A stretch of 64,000 nt of DNA from Geomonas anaerohicana (GTDB lineage: Bacteria; Desulfobacterota; Desulfuromonadia; Geobacterales; Geobacteraceae), in NCBI RefSeq assembly GCF_016458305.1, contig NZ_JAEMHL010000001.1, positions 682,001-746,000 on the forward strand, given 5' to 3'. The stretch's first letter is position 1; every line of letters begins with the position of its first letter. The position numbers and the translations under genes were made by a program. Below are positions 25,001-32,770 of the stretch, one piece after another. The notes under the pieces were generated by a model, which saw only the letters and a list, made by a program, of their open reading frames with translations, ran no database searches and was not told the origin of the DNA.

Positions 25001-27293
25001 CGCCGTCGCCGAAAGCTACTATCGCAAGGCCCAGGAGCTCTACGCCAAGAACGGGTCGCCGGCGCTTGAGGCCGAGACCATCCTGGAACGCGGCCGCTGC
25101 CAGCGCCTCCTGGGGAATTTCCCCGCCGCCGATGCCCTGTATCGCGAGGCGCTCGCCAAGGTGGGGAACACCGAGCTGAAGACCCGGATGAGGATCGTCC
25201 TGGAACAGGGGAACAACGCCTGGTTCCAAGGGCGCTACCAGGAGGCCTTCGACCTGCGCGAGCAGGTGGAAAAGGCGGCCCTCAAGGAGAACTGGGCGCT
25301 GGAGCAGGTGATGGCCAAGAACACCGGCGGCCTGATCTGGTGGACCCTGGGGGACAACAGGCGCGCCCTGGTCGAGCTGAAGCAGGCCCTGGAACTGGCG
25401 GGCAAGCTCGAGGTGCGCCGCGACGAGAGCGCCACCACGCTGAACAACATCGGCCTGGTGCGGCGCGAGTCGGGCGACTACCAGGGGGCGCTGGAGAGTC
25501 TCGGGCAGGCGCTCGCCATCGACCGCAACCTGGGCTCGCGCTGGGCCATCGCCTATGATCTCAGGAACCTGGGCCAGACCCGGCTCAAGATGGGGGACCC
25601 GGCGGGCGCGCTGAAACTGCTCAGCGAGGCGGCGGGGCTGGCCGACGCCATCGGCGACAAGGTGAACCAGGCCAAGATCCACCTGGCGCTGGGGGATGCC
25701 CGGGCCCGCAGCAGCCAGGCCGGCCTCGCCGCGGAAAGCTACGGCAAGGCGCTTGAGCTGGCCGACGCCATGCTGCTCCGGGAGGTGCGCTGGCGCGCCC
25801 TGCTCGGTCTTGCGCGCCTGAAGGAGCAGGGTGGCGACCGCGACGGCGCCGTCGCCTCCTACCGGCAGGCGCTGGAGACGGTGGAGGGGCTGCGTGCCGA
25901 GATCAAGCTGGACCAGCTGAAAGACGGCTTCCTGGCCGACAAGATGGACGTTTACCAGGGGCTGGTCGGGCTTCTGGTTGAGCTTGGCCGTAACGACGAG
26001 GCCTTCGCCGTCGCCGAGCGCTCCCGCGCCAGGAACCTGATCGACATCCTGGGGCGGCAGCGCCTCTCGCTCTCCGGAGGCGCCGACCAGGACCTCTACG
26101 ACCGCCAGGCGCGCCTGCGGGAGCAGATCCAGGAGCAGGAGCAGCTCGCGCTGCAGGCCGCCGCCCCCGCCGAGCGCGCCATGTACGCGGCGGCCCTGGA
26201 CCAGCTGCGCGGCGAGTACCAGGACCTCCTGCTCGACATCGAGCGGCGCCGTCCCGAGCTCCTCTCCCTGGTCAAGGTGGCCCCGGTCACCGTGGCCGAG
26301 GTGGAGTCCCTGCTGGAGCCGGGGGTAAGCCTGTTGTCCTACTACCAGCTCCCGGACCGGCTCCTGTGCTGGCGCCTGGAGCGGCAAGGCTCGCGGCTCT
26401 TCGTGCTCAAGGCCTCTGCGCGCGAGGTCGCCGAAAAGATCGCCACCTACCGGCGCATGCTGCAGAACCTGGAGCCGCTGGAACAGAACTCACGCGAGCT
26501 GTACCGGATCCTGCTCGCGGAACCGCTCGCCGGCGTGCCCGAGGGACAGACGGTGGGCATCGTGCCGCACGGCAGCCTGCACTACCTCTCCTTCGCCACC
26601 CTCTACGACGGCAGGGACTACCTGGTGGACCGGCACACCCTGTTCCACCTCCCGGCCGCCTCGGTGTACCGCCACACCCTGGCCCGGCGCCAGGCCGGCA
26701 AGAACCTGCGCATCCTGGCCATCGGCAACCCCGACCTGGGCAACGCCGCCCTCGATCTCCCCTTCGCCGAGAAAGAGGCCGGGACCCTGCGCTGGAACTA
26801 CAGCGACGTGACCACCCTGACCCGGGAGCGGGCTACCGAGAGCTGGGTGCGTGAGAACATCGCCAAGTTCGGTATCATTCATCTCGCCTCGCACGGCGAG
26901 TTCGACACCGTCAACCCGCTCTTCTCCTCGATCCGGCTTGCCAGGGACGGCAAGAACGACGGACGGCTGCAGGCAGAGGAGGTGTTCGGGCTGGACATCA
27001 AGGCGGACCTGGTGGTGCTCTCCGCCTGCCAGACCGGCCTGGGCGACGTGAAGAGCGGCGACGACGTCATCGGCATGAACCGCGCCTTCCTCTTCGCCGG
27101 GACCCATGCCCTGGTCTCCAGTCTCTGGCGCGTCTCCGACGTCTCCAGCGCGATACTGATGAAGCAGTTCTACCGGGATTACAGTCGCAACGACAAGGCC
27201 CAGGCGCTCAGGCTGGCCATGCTGCACGTGAGGAACCGCTACCCGCACCCCGGCTACTGGGGGGCGTTCGTATTGACCGGAGATTACAAGTAA
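19038..27293 (+). CDS. Giant exported beta-propeller/TPR/CHAT protein
   Basis: 2751 residues. AGGAGG lies 10 nt before ATG 19038; ATG 19050, overlapping the previous stop as ATGA, is the alternative. A signal peptide ends near residue 30 (GTAQA). Residues about 60-330 carry TolB/WD40-like repeats (SRDGRWIATV, FDATGTRLAY, SPDGNRIAFV). Long TPR-like arrays fill about 380-1500 and 1815-2350. The C-terminal 300 residues are a CHAT caspase-like protease with LASHGE (His2619) and SACQTG (Cys2664), so it looks catalytically competent. Residues about 1555-1800 resemble a second CHAT fold lacking both catalytic residues. CHAT proteases usually act in cytosolic signalling; export makes this one unusual. 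Operon partners are an SH3 protein and an M48 protease. Confidence 0.85.
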   Translation: MGNPMNAAARKITLLLALAALLPGTAQAVPLGEELLAPAAPRPAPRSRPEVAPTPAVYTPQSVLYAARSRDGRWIATVEKGDAGYELWLHPAGNVAELPRLLTKGPVRISAPAFDATGTRLAYADERDDLKGDIWLIDLARPGAQPRRLTGNDAGEDAPGFAPDGSAIYYQRQFPGAERRDLVRLELATGKGEALPIGIDAAFAAVSPDGNRIAFVSRDKDQGGDLWLWDRQGGRLTQLTAGAERDLYPVWQDVDTLLFTRFAPPVGDAANGPDGGAVFRLQLKRAGSHNFPAAFPLTSGLLSTAAPIPAGERVLFVAGAAAGGQVLSLPASGEIPEQADVAAQWQVARVILERQPADPATARLACLRVLAREDAPTREGAQASLALAGLMEQAGEHSQAQDRYAEAALRYAAFPEAALAEIARLRLEAESRCEEVVVAGRRKGVIADAQEEMLRAAKGKGSDAAARALVDGARLQAEYGSGAEDQLAAIARFEKALAETAAAPDILAEAAYRRARLLSRIEGGEGSVAALVEVARKYDRQEQWAEAAIAEILDQLTAKNADARERLAALAEQYRTSLPRLAMGAWNRVGDLAYRGGDWVRAKDAYRTVLEQFPAIATPTAAARFALAEILYREERYGEATALYEKEMGEHPEDAPLYQLARAAYLRKSLAAGESLYRLGEVSAARAAFLDLIRYEGRSLEAHRGYIKSVAAQGQAPELLALYKKMLQSYPDDPVLLYGAGLCYTYLPGKEALQEGDHLIARAAERLPGSEYPFQTRGYIAEVLETVHGEQGGLERALNLYRRAKLLNRPQENPENSANLSLNIGNIAYLLGRNATAWSFYSQRLAAKVPFDNVDTELLFDQRYGAVAFQVGEKQAAIDGYGRALKLAESRLDPARSLEQFGRLTRRVNERLFAGQKLSPQQEQRLAEQQAINAELELLGADRVEAPPAAGWQTFDSALRSLLARQRKFAAAACTGVPQGDKYLLELNAMASAVERELDNVPRLVETGAELHDRLGLANFDAERFPAALAHFDQAYRLNRALGRHGNLAANRRSASIAAYRQAETASGAEKKRLLLLSRDGFTEVLALLDQYPPEQKSAPKRGGGLINVAANVALNKGGATEAAYGFSAEQERRLAQSYLARIATDLGDNATAEKLFKELLGRYPERVEQVAEGDLFGVGLLSHRAAQLAFARGDRAAAAAGFRKATAVALKNGNAVGAMLNLVNWGMLLPGDAASGEVAEFLESQAACSALADTYRDALPPDAVARYGNDAGAVLARLAAGRPDDGSRQALVYKAIAAWNRVLASAPPPLTGGGEVNSDTSRARLAARLNRAAALASLGLADAARDGYTAALAEARTTGSDAMAWRAQAALGDYDGALKLLDRLPPTEYDLRLGELTERFASRIEAVTAKDPEQGFALVERLSELERVQILGRSLLGVDDDATVALLAKAAPHLAELDRVSAALPKAAPEDAAYLKLRAQQEQTVLDGTLGKKLELLPPYYAVAGPGALRLAASSAALSAGATAERERFATLLTSFRKECSSGKGAKLCRALAPQPAEAIDVMERLPGRPVLRLVALPGDRFLVFAFGVKDGITAETLSRPAVAARLNDPAQVLVYERPEQFASARPLSWGVSASQLLKSVEGRRPLRTQVLDPAGLWPAQTPFVKLPADSLPGRLPDAHTLALPAAAGLLASAPNRPGAGGAHSAAWEDAAGVRHDLVQLAEGDSVSLLLAPKGGTGQGWYLGQLASLIGVPSLLLSDRPADLAPFARSYADRSLAQARRELPGDWLLIGDWGGDAAESATLAKKLFNDYVKKAVQAHNDGRYAQALALFDNALVVAEATPELAKNRAALHRHARESAFGAGFTERAVSHADSLVQRLAKEKPYSAEHADALLRLGLLQGRLEHFKEATAALKEEISIFADLGQTKDQAAALSDFGAVMENAVDYPAARSLFEESAGLRAQLKDDLNLADQYRNLGRIFDLRLNQFAVAESYYRKAQELYAKNGSPALEAETILERGRCQRLLGNFPAADALYREALAKVGNTELKTRMRIVLEQGNNAWFQGRYQEAFDLREQVEKAALKENWALEQVMAKNTGGLIWWTLGDNRRALVELKQALELAGKLEVRRDESATTLNNIGLVRRESGDYQGALESLGQALAIDRNLGSRWAIAYDLRNLGQTRLKMGDPAGALKLLSEAAGLADAIGDKVNQAKIHLALGDARARSSQAGLAAESYGKALELADAMLLREVRWRALLGLARLKEQGGDRDGAVASYRQALETVEGLRAEIKLDQLKDGFLADKMDVYQGLVGLLVELGRNDEAFAVAERSRARNLIDILGRQRLSLSGGADQDLYDRQARLREQIQEQEQLALQAAAPAERAMYAAALDQLRGEYQDLLLDIERRRPELLSLVKVAPVTVAEVESLLEPGVSLLSYYQLPDRLLCWRLERQGSRLFVLKASAREVAEKIATYRRMLQNLEPLEQNSRELYRILLAEPLAGVPEGQTVGIVPHGSLHYLSFATLYDGRDYLVDRHTLFHLPAASVYRHTLARRQAGKNLRILAIGNPDLGNAALDLPFAEKEAGTLRWNYSDVTTLTRERATESWVRENIAKFGIIHLASHGEFDTVNPLFSSIRLARDGKNDGRLQAEEVFGLDIKADLVVLSACQTGLGDVKSGDDVIGMNRAFLFAGTHALVSSLWRVSDVSSAILMKQFYRDYSRNDKAQALRLAMLHVRNRYPHPGYWGAFVLTGDYK
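22957..22985. repeat. Short GC palindrome inside the giant CHAT gene
   Basis: CTCCCCCTCCC and GGGAGGGGGGGAG flank a TTGAC spacer. Composition matches the dispersed GC-rich palindromes elsewhere in the window, and it is read in frame as a Pro/Gly-rich loop between helical repeats. Confidence 0.55.
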
Positions 27294-27343
27294 ACTCGAC
27301 AGCCCGGCCGGATCCGCTCCGGCCGATTCACGGAGGTGAAACC

Positions 27344-27853
27344 ATGAAGAAGAGAGCTTTAGTCGGCGCGCTGCTGCTTCTGGCCCTGTGCGCGGGGCAG
27401 ACGCTTGGCGCCGAAAAACGGTGGGTGGTGAGCGAGGGGACCACCCTCAAGAAGGAACAGTCGGTGAGCGCGGCCAACCTGGCCGACCTGCCGGTGGGCG
27501 CGGAGCTGACCCTCGTGGAAGGCGAGGGACGCTGGCTCAAGGTGCAGACCGCCGACGGCAAGGAGGGATGGGTCTACGCGGGGCGCGTTTCCGATACCCA
27601 GCCGGTTGCCGAGGTGGGCGGCGGCGACGGACTGCTCGGCGACAGCATGCAGAAGAGCCAGATCAACACCGCCAAGGCCGACAGTGCCCGCAGCGTGCGC
27701 GGCCTCTCCCCGGAGACCGCCGCCTACGCCAAACAGCACGGCACGCCGGAGGCCCTGAAGAAGGAACTGGACAAGATCCTGGCGCGCAAGGTTTCCAACA
27801 ACGAGGTCAAGGCCTTCCTCAAGGAAGGCAAAATCGGCGAGTACGCCCAGTAA
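27344..27853 (+). CDS. Exported SH3-domain protein
   Basis: 169 residues; GGAGG upstream. A signal peptide ends at about residue 22 (TLGA). Residues about 25-85 are a bacterial SH3 (SH3b) domain with the typical VGAELTLVEGEGRWLKV and GKEGWVYAGRV strands. The rest is a helical tail with no recognisable domain. SH3b domains usually bind peptidoglycan or protein peptides. It begins 50 nt after the giant CHAT gene and ends 11 nt before the M48 protease gene, so it is likely an accessory or targeting factor of that protease pair in the periplasm. Confidence 0.82.
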   Translation: MKKRALVGALLLLALCAGQTLGAEKRWVVSEGTTLKKEQSVSAANLADLPVGAELTLVEGEGRWLKVQTADGKEGWVYAGRVSDTQPVAEVGGGDGLLGDSMQKSQINTAKADSARSVRGLSPETAAYAKQHGTPEALKKELDKILARKVSNNEVKAFLKEGKIGEYAQ

Positions 27854-27864
27854 GGAGGGAGCAA

Positions 27865-28755
27865 ATGAACAAACTACGTCTTTTACCGCTGGTCGCCCTC
27901 TCCTGCCTGGTCGCCGCACAGGCCCACGCCGGATGGCAGGACACCATCAACAACATGATGAAGCCGGACTCCAAGGAGGGGAAGATCCTCTCCGGCGCCA
28001 CCCAGGTGCTCTCTTCGTCGCAGGAGATGACCTACCAGACCGAATGCACCGTGGGCGAGAGCCTCGCGCTGGACAGCATGCAGCGTTTCGGCAAGCCGGT
28101 GCAGAACGAGGCGCTGCAGAAGTACGTGAACCTGGTGGGCAACGCGGTGGCCAGAAACAGCCGGCGCTCCACCATCCCGTACCGCTTCGTGGTGCTGGAC
28201 AGCCCGGTGCAGAACGCCTTCGCCGCCCCCGGCGGCATCGTCTTCATCAGCCGGGGCCTCCTGGAGGTCCTGGATAACGAGGCGGAACTTGCCGGGGTCC
28301 TGGCGCACGAGGTGGGGCACGTGGCCGAGAAACATGCGCTGAAAAGCATCCGGCGCGCCCAGTTCCTGCAGGGCGCCAGCGCCATCACCGCGGCAACCAT
28401 GAAGGGGAGCAAGGGAAAGCAGTTCGAATCGATGGTCGGCGACCTGCAGAACACCCTCTTCGACAAGGGGCTGGACCAGGGGATGGAGTACGAGGCGGAC
28501 CAGGCCGCGCTGGAGACGACCTACCGCACCGGCTACGACCCCGCCGCCTTGGTGAACGTGCTGCAAAAGCTCAAGAAGCAGGAAGCGACCGCCGCCAAGA
28601 GCGGCTCCTGGTTCTCGACCCATCCGCCGCTGGACCAGCGCATCGCGAGGCTTTCGGCCCAGCTCGCCAAGTACCCGGCGACAGGGTCGGCAAAGCTTCC
28701 CGCCCGGTTCGCCAAGTACGTGAAACCGGCGAAAAGCGGCAAAGCATCCAAGTGA
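27865..28755 (+). CDS. M48-family zinc metalloprotease, periplasmic
   Basis: 296 residues from ATG 27865, preceded by AAGGAGG. A signal peptide ends at about residue 22 (AHA). The zinc site HEVGH lies in LAHEVGHVAEKH, and the third ligand Glu is in EYEADQAAL. This is the BepA/LoiP/YcaL group of periplasmic M48 proteases, which degrade misassembled outer-membrane proteins. Unlike BepA it has no TPR tail; TPRs are instead abundant in the giant CHAT protein of the same operon. Last gene of the operon, followed by a terminator at 28811. Confidence 0.93.
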   Translation: MNKLRLLPLVALSCLVAAQAHAGWQDTINNMMKPDSKEGKILSGATQVLSSSQEMTYQTECTVGESLALDSMQRFGKPVQNEALQKYVNLVGNAVARNSRRSTIPYRFVVLDSPVQNAFAAPGGIVFISRGLLEVLDNEAELAGVLAHEVGHVAEKHALKSIRRAQFLQGASAITAATMKGSKGKQFESMVGDLQNTLFDKGLDQGMEYEADQAALETTYRTGYDPAALVNVLQKLKKQEATAAKSGSWFSTHPPLDQRIARLSAQLAKYPATGSAKLPARFAKYVKPAKSGKASK

Positions 28756-28810
28756 CGGGAACACAGTCATAGGCCTCCACACCGGGGACGATAACTGACA
28801 TTTGCATGGC

Positions 28811-28845
28811 AAGGGCAGGCTCAAAAAGCCTGCCCTTTCTTTTTG
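28811..28845 (+). terminator. Terminator of the envelope CHAT operon
   Basis: AAGGGCAGGCT and AGCCTGCCCTT form a stem around CAAAA, followed by TCTTTTT. Confidence 0.9.
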
Positions 28846-28991
28846 CACGCTTTCTTCTTGCTGAGACATGGGTACAATTGCCCAGTGTATGGTAAAATTA
28901 ATTGCACTTTGTTAGCCACTTGTCATATATTTGCTCACTACATCGCGAGACAAAGCATGGAAGTCCTGCCGGCGATTAGAGTTAGGGGGCT

Positions 28992-29020
28992 TTGACAGCC
29001 ATCGCAACCCCGCATAAGCT
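28992..29020 (+). promoter_or_regulatory. Candidate promoter of the binding-protein/two-component operon
   Basis: TTGACA, 17-nt spacer, TAAGCT, about 20 nt before the first start codon. Confidence 0.55.
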
Positions 29021-29041
29021 GCGCCGGACCTAAAGGAGTGG

Positions 29042-30049
29042 ATGCTGAGAGCTGCGCTGATACTGATACTGTGCCTGTGCCTGGCCGGTTGCCAGAGCCC
29101 CGTTCAGCACCAGACGGGGCCGCGCTTGCCCCTGCGCCTGGCCTATTCCACCCAGCACGACTGCGCGCTGGTCCATATCGCCGTCGCCCGCGGCTTCCTG
29201 CGAGACGAGGGGCTGGACGTCGAGGCGCAACGGGTTGGTTACGGCAAAGAAGCCCTGCAGGCGGTGCTGGAAGGGAAGGCGGACCTGGCCACCGTCGCCC
29301 AGACACCGGTCGCCTTCGCAGCCCTGCGGGGGCAGCGGCTTTCCCTGTTGGCCAGCATCTTCACCTCGAACAACAATCACGCCATTATTGCCGACCGTAA
29401 AAGCGGCATCCTCCGTCCCGGCGACTTGAAGGGGCGGCGCGTCGGGTTCACGCCGGGAACCACCACCCAGATGTTCCTTTCGTCCTTCCTTGTCGCCAAC
29501 GGCTTGAACATCGAGGATGTTGTTCCGGTCCCCTTGATGCCGGAGATGATGCTGGGCTCCCTCCGCTCCGGCGGAGTTGACGCGGTCTCCACCTGGAGCC
29601 CCAACGAAAAGATGATCGACAGGAGTCTTGCCGGTGGAGGTGTCATCTTCGAGGACCCCTACATCTATACCGAGACCTTTGTCATCGCTGGGCGGACCTC
29701 GTACGTGACAGGTAACCAGGAGGTGGCGCGGCGGTTTCTGCGTGCCCTGGTTCAGGCCGAGGCATTCGCCTCCGCCCATCCCAAGGAGGCCCAGGCCATC
29801 GTGGCCTCCACCTCCAAGCTTCCCCCCGCCGTGCTCTCCGAGTGCTGGGATGAGAGCGCGCGCAAGGTAACCCTCGACCACGCACTACTGATAGCGTTGG
29901 AGGACGAGACGCGCTGGGCCGGCAAGCTGGGCCTGGTGCGTGAGGCCGGCATGCCAAATTATCTGGAGTACATCGACCCGCGTCCGCTCTTGGCGGTGAA
30001 GCCCGAGGCGGTTGAACAGCAGGTGCTGAAAAGTGACCTTCGCCCGTAG
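29042..30049 (+). CDS. Periplasmic solute-binding lipoprotein (NMT1/TauA-like)
   Basis: 335 residues; AAGGAG 6 nt before the ATG. The lipobox LCLAGC puts the lipidated Cys at residue 17. The mature part has the SsuA/TauA/NMT1 pattern: RLAYSTQHDCALVHIAVARG at the start, then a KADLATVAQTP segment and LKGRRVGFTPGTTTQ. No permease or ATPase gene is adjacent; instead the gene overlaps a histidine kinase by 17 nt. It is therefore probably a ligand-sensing partner of that kinase rather than a transport component. The ligand is unknown; relatives bind sulfonates, nitrate, thiamine precursors or aromatic acids. Confidence 0.85.
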   Translation: MLRAALILILCLCLAGCQSPVQHQTGPRLPLRLAYSTQHDCALVHIAVARGFLRDEGLDVEAQRVGYGKEALQAVLEGKADLATVAQTPVAFAALRGQRLSLLASIFTSNNNHAIIADRKSGILRPGDLKGRRVGFTPGTTTQMFLSSFLVANGLNIEDVVPVPLMPEMMLGSLRSGGVDAVSTWSPNEKMIDRSLAGGGVIFEDPYIYTETFVIAGRTSYVTGNQEVARRFLRALVQAEAFASAHPKEAQAIVASTSKLPPAVLSECWDESARKVTLDHALLIALEDETRWAGKLGLVREAGMPNYLEYIDPRPLLAVKPEAVEQQVLKSDLRP

Positions 30050-31973
30050 ACTCCAGATAATCTCGCTGCTCTCCTTCACCCTGTTGGTGATCGTGACGGC
30101 ACTTCTGGCCTGGTCCTACAGGGAGTTGGCCGTCGCCGAGCGCAACCACATCGTGGCAGACCAGATCCAGTCCACCGTGTTCAACCGGGCCACGGTGCGG
30201 GATGAGTACTTCCTTTTCGGGCTGGAACGGGCCAGGGAGCAGTGGTTCGCACGGAACGATGCAGCCACGCGCCTACTGGCACAGGGGCTGCCGCAGGGGG
30301 ATGACCAATCGGCCAGGCAGATCCTGGAACGGAGCCGGCTCGAACTGGCTGATTCGGTGCAGATATCGAAGCGCCTGGTCGAGCAGATGCGGCGCGTCCC
30401 GGTCGCCGACCCGGCCGTCGCACATCACGACGAGTTTTCCAGCCGGCTCTACAGCCAGATCATGCTCAGGGACTCGGCCCTGCAGCAGGAGGCCGTGAAG
30501 CTGCAGCAACTGGCGCGGGACCGGTTCGAGCGCGCGGGGGCGCGTATGATCTACCTCACCCTGCTGCTGGTCATCCTGATGGCGCTGGTTACCATCCTCA
30601 ATTCGACTTTCCTGACCGGCGTGCTGCGCCGGCGCATGGCCACCATCAAGCAGGGTGCCGACGTCATCGCTGGCGGCGACCTGAGCCGCAGCATCGAGGT
30701 CGAGGGGAACGACGAGCTGGCGGAACTGGCGCGGGTCTTCAACAGCGTGACGCACAAGATCCGCGACTACACCCAGGCCCTGCACGACAGCGAGAAGCGC
30801 TACCGCATGCAGCTGCAGGAGCTGGCCAACATCTACACCCACACTCCGGTGGGGCTCTTCGTCGTGGACCGCGAACTGCGCTACCTGCGCCTCAACGAGC
30901 ACCTGGCGAGGCTCAACGGCAAGAGTATCTGCGAGCACGTAGGGCGCCGCGTCGACGAGGTGTTGCCGCCGGAGGTGGCTGCCCGGGTCACGGAGCTTTG
31001 GCGCCCGGTCCTGGAGCGGGGTGAATGCGTCCTCAACGTCGAAGTGCAGGGGAAGGTTGATCCGGACGACCCGGTGCTGCACCACTGGCTGGCCAGCTAC
31101 CAGCCGCTCACTTCGGAGGGAGGTGAGGTGAGCGGGGTCATGGGGGTGGTGCTGGACATCACCGAGCGCAAGCGGACGGAGGAGATGCTCGCCGGCGTGC
31201 GCCAGCACCTCGAGGAGGAGGTGCAGCAGAGGACCGCCAAGCTGCAGCTCATCAACGAGCACCTGACCCAGGAGATCGAGATCCGCAAAAAGGTGGAGGT
31301 CGAGCTCTTGGGGCAGCAGCAGAAGCTGCAGGACATGGCCCTCGATCTTGCCATGGCGGAGGAGCGGGAGCGCGACCGCATCGCCAGCGAACTGCACGAC
31401 CAGGTGGGGCAGCGGCTCATCCTGGCCAAGATCAAGCTGGATGCCCTGGCCAGCAGCGTCCCCGGCGGTGATTGCGAGAGCGAAGCCGAGGCGGTAGGGA
31501 CCCTGGTCCAGCAGACCATACAGGACATCAGGTCGCTCACCTTCCAGCTCCGCCCGCCGCTGCTGGCCAGCGCAGGGCTTGAGGCGGCGCTGCGCTGGCT
31601 CGGCGAGGAACTCAGTGCCGACTTCGGGCTGCAGGCCGAGTTCGATGACGACGGCAAGGATAAGACCTTGCCCTACGAGATTCGCTCTACCGTATTCCAG
31701 GCCGTGCGCGAACTGATGCTGAACGTGATCAAGCACGCCGGCACGCTGCGTTGCCGGGTCGCGTTGTCCCGCTCAGGCGGATATCTGGTCATCGCGGTGG
31801 ACGACGACGGTGTCGGTTACGGGGGAGAGCAGGAATCAGCCGAGTCCCGAAGCGGTGGCTTTGGGCTCGCCAATGTGAGGCAGAAGATACAGCACCTGCG
31901 TGGGAGTTTTACCGTCACCAACAAGGAAACGGGCGGGGTTGTGGCCACCATCAAGGTGCCGCTGCCGTCCTAG
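30033..31973 (+). CDS. Membrane histidine kinase, NarX/HisKA_3-type, HAMP-PAS
   Basis: 646 residues from GTG 30033. Membrane helix 1 (about 7-27), a helical periplasmic sensor of about 140 residues, helix 2 (about 172-195), HAMP (about 195-250), a PAS domain (about 265-385), a coiled coil, then the HisKA_3 dimerisation motif ELHDQVGQRL with the phospho-acceptor His455 and an HATPase_c domain (VIKHAG, DDDGVGYG, GFGLANVRQK). The start overlaps the binding lipoprotein gene, and a NarL-type regulator follows 19 nt after its stop, so all three form one signalling unit. Confidence 0.93.
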   Translation: MTFARRLQIISLLSFTLLVIVTALLAWSYRELAVAERNHIVADQIQSTVFNRATVRDEYFLFGLERAREQWFARNDAATRLLAQGLPQGDDQSARQILERSRLELADSVQISKRLVEQMRRVPVADPAVAHHDEFSSRLYSQIMLRDSALQQEAVKLQQLARDRFERAGARMIYLTLLLVILMALVTILNSTFLTGVLRRRMATIKQGADVIAGGDLSRSIEVEGNDELAELARVFNSVTHKIRDYTQALHDSEKRYRMQLQELANIYTHTPVGLFVVDRELRYLRLNEHLARLNGKSICEHVGRRVDEVLPPEVAARVTELWRPVLERGECVLNVEVQGKVDPDDPVLHHWLASYQPLTSEGGEVSGVMGVVLDITERKRTEEMLAGVRQHLEEEVQQRTAKLQLINEHLTQEIEIRKKVEVELLGQQQKLQDMALDLAMAEERERDRIASELHDQVGQRLILAKIKLDALASSVPGGDCESEAEAVGTLVQQTIQDIRSLTFQLRPPLLASAGLEAALRWLGEELSADFGLQAEFDDDGKDKTLPYEIRSTVFQAVRELMLNVIKHAGTLRCRVALSRSGGYLVIAVDDDGVGYGGEQESAESRSGGFGLANVRQKIQHLRGSFTVTNKETGGVVATIKVPLPS

Positions 31974-31992
31974 TGCTATAGAGGGGGAAAAG

Positions 31993-32643
31993 ATGAAGAT
32001 GAAAATTTTGATTGCCGACGACCACGCCATCGTGCGCCAGGGGTTGCGCGCGTTGATCGACAAGGAAGACGACATGATGGTCAGCGCCGAGGCCGGGACC
32101 GGGGCGGAGGCTATCGCGCTGACCCGCGATGAGCGCCCGGATATCATCGTGATGGACATCTCCATGCCCGACACCAACGGCATCGATGCCACCCGCAGCA
32201 TCACGACCGCGTTTCCCGAGGTGAAGGTGCTGGCCCTTTCCATGGAGTCCGACCGCCGCTTCGTGGTCGAAGTGCTGAAGGCGGGGGCCAACGGCTACGT
32301 GCTCAAGGACGCCGCTTTTTCCGAACTCGCCACCGCCATCCGTGCCGTCGCCGCCGGTGAGACCTACCTCCCCTCGCGGGTGACCACCCTGCTGATCAAG
32401 GAGTACCTGCAGCGCATCCCCGAGGACGTCCCGGCGACCTACGAGAATCTCTCCACGCGGGAAAGGGAGATCCTGCAACTCATCGCCAACGGCTCCAACG
32501 CCAAGGAGATCGCCTTTGCCTTCGGCGTCAGCGTCAAGACGGTGGAAAACCAGCGCCACAGCATCATGAAGAAGCTGGACCTGTTCAGCATCGCCGAACT
32601 GACCAAGTACGCGGTGCGCCAGGGTTTGACCTCTTTGAAGTGA
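31993..32643 (+). CDS. Response regulator, NarL/FixJ-type
   Basis: 216 residues from ATG 31993, with GAGGGGG upstream; a longer reading from 31900 lies inside the kinase gene and is rejected. The receiver domain has the acidic pair ADDH and phospho-acceptor Asp55 in IVMDIS, with Lys in YVLKDA. The C-terminal LuxR-type HTH (LSTREREILQLIANG, KEIAFAFGVSVKTVENQ) binds DNA. It is the cognate partner of the kinase upstream. Targets are unknown. Confidence 0.95.
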   Translation: MKMKILIADDHAIVRQGLRALIDKEDDMMVSAEAGTGAEAIALTRDERPDIIVMDISMPDTNGIDATRSITTAFPEVKVLALSMESDRRFVVEVLKAGANGYVLKDAAFSELATAIRAVAAGETYLPSRVTTLLIKEYLQRIPEDVPATYENLSTREREILQLIANGSNAKEIAFAFGVSVKTVENQRHSIMKKLDLFSIAELTKYAVRQGLTSLK

Positions 32644-32652
32644 TGCCCGCCC

Positions 32653-32684
32653 CGCCCTGGCGGCATGTGATATGCCGCAGGGGC
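32653..32684. other. Hairpin after the response-regulator gene
   Basis: CCCTGGCGGCAT and ATGCCGCAGGGG can pair around a GTGAT loop. There is no T run, so termination is uncertain. Confidence 0.4.
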
Positions 32685-32770
32685 GCCTGCCGATTCACCT
32701 ATTTATTTGCGGGACACTTCACCGCATACTGGCGTTGGCTTTAGTCACCTAAACCCGCCAGGAGCAGGAG

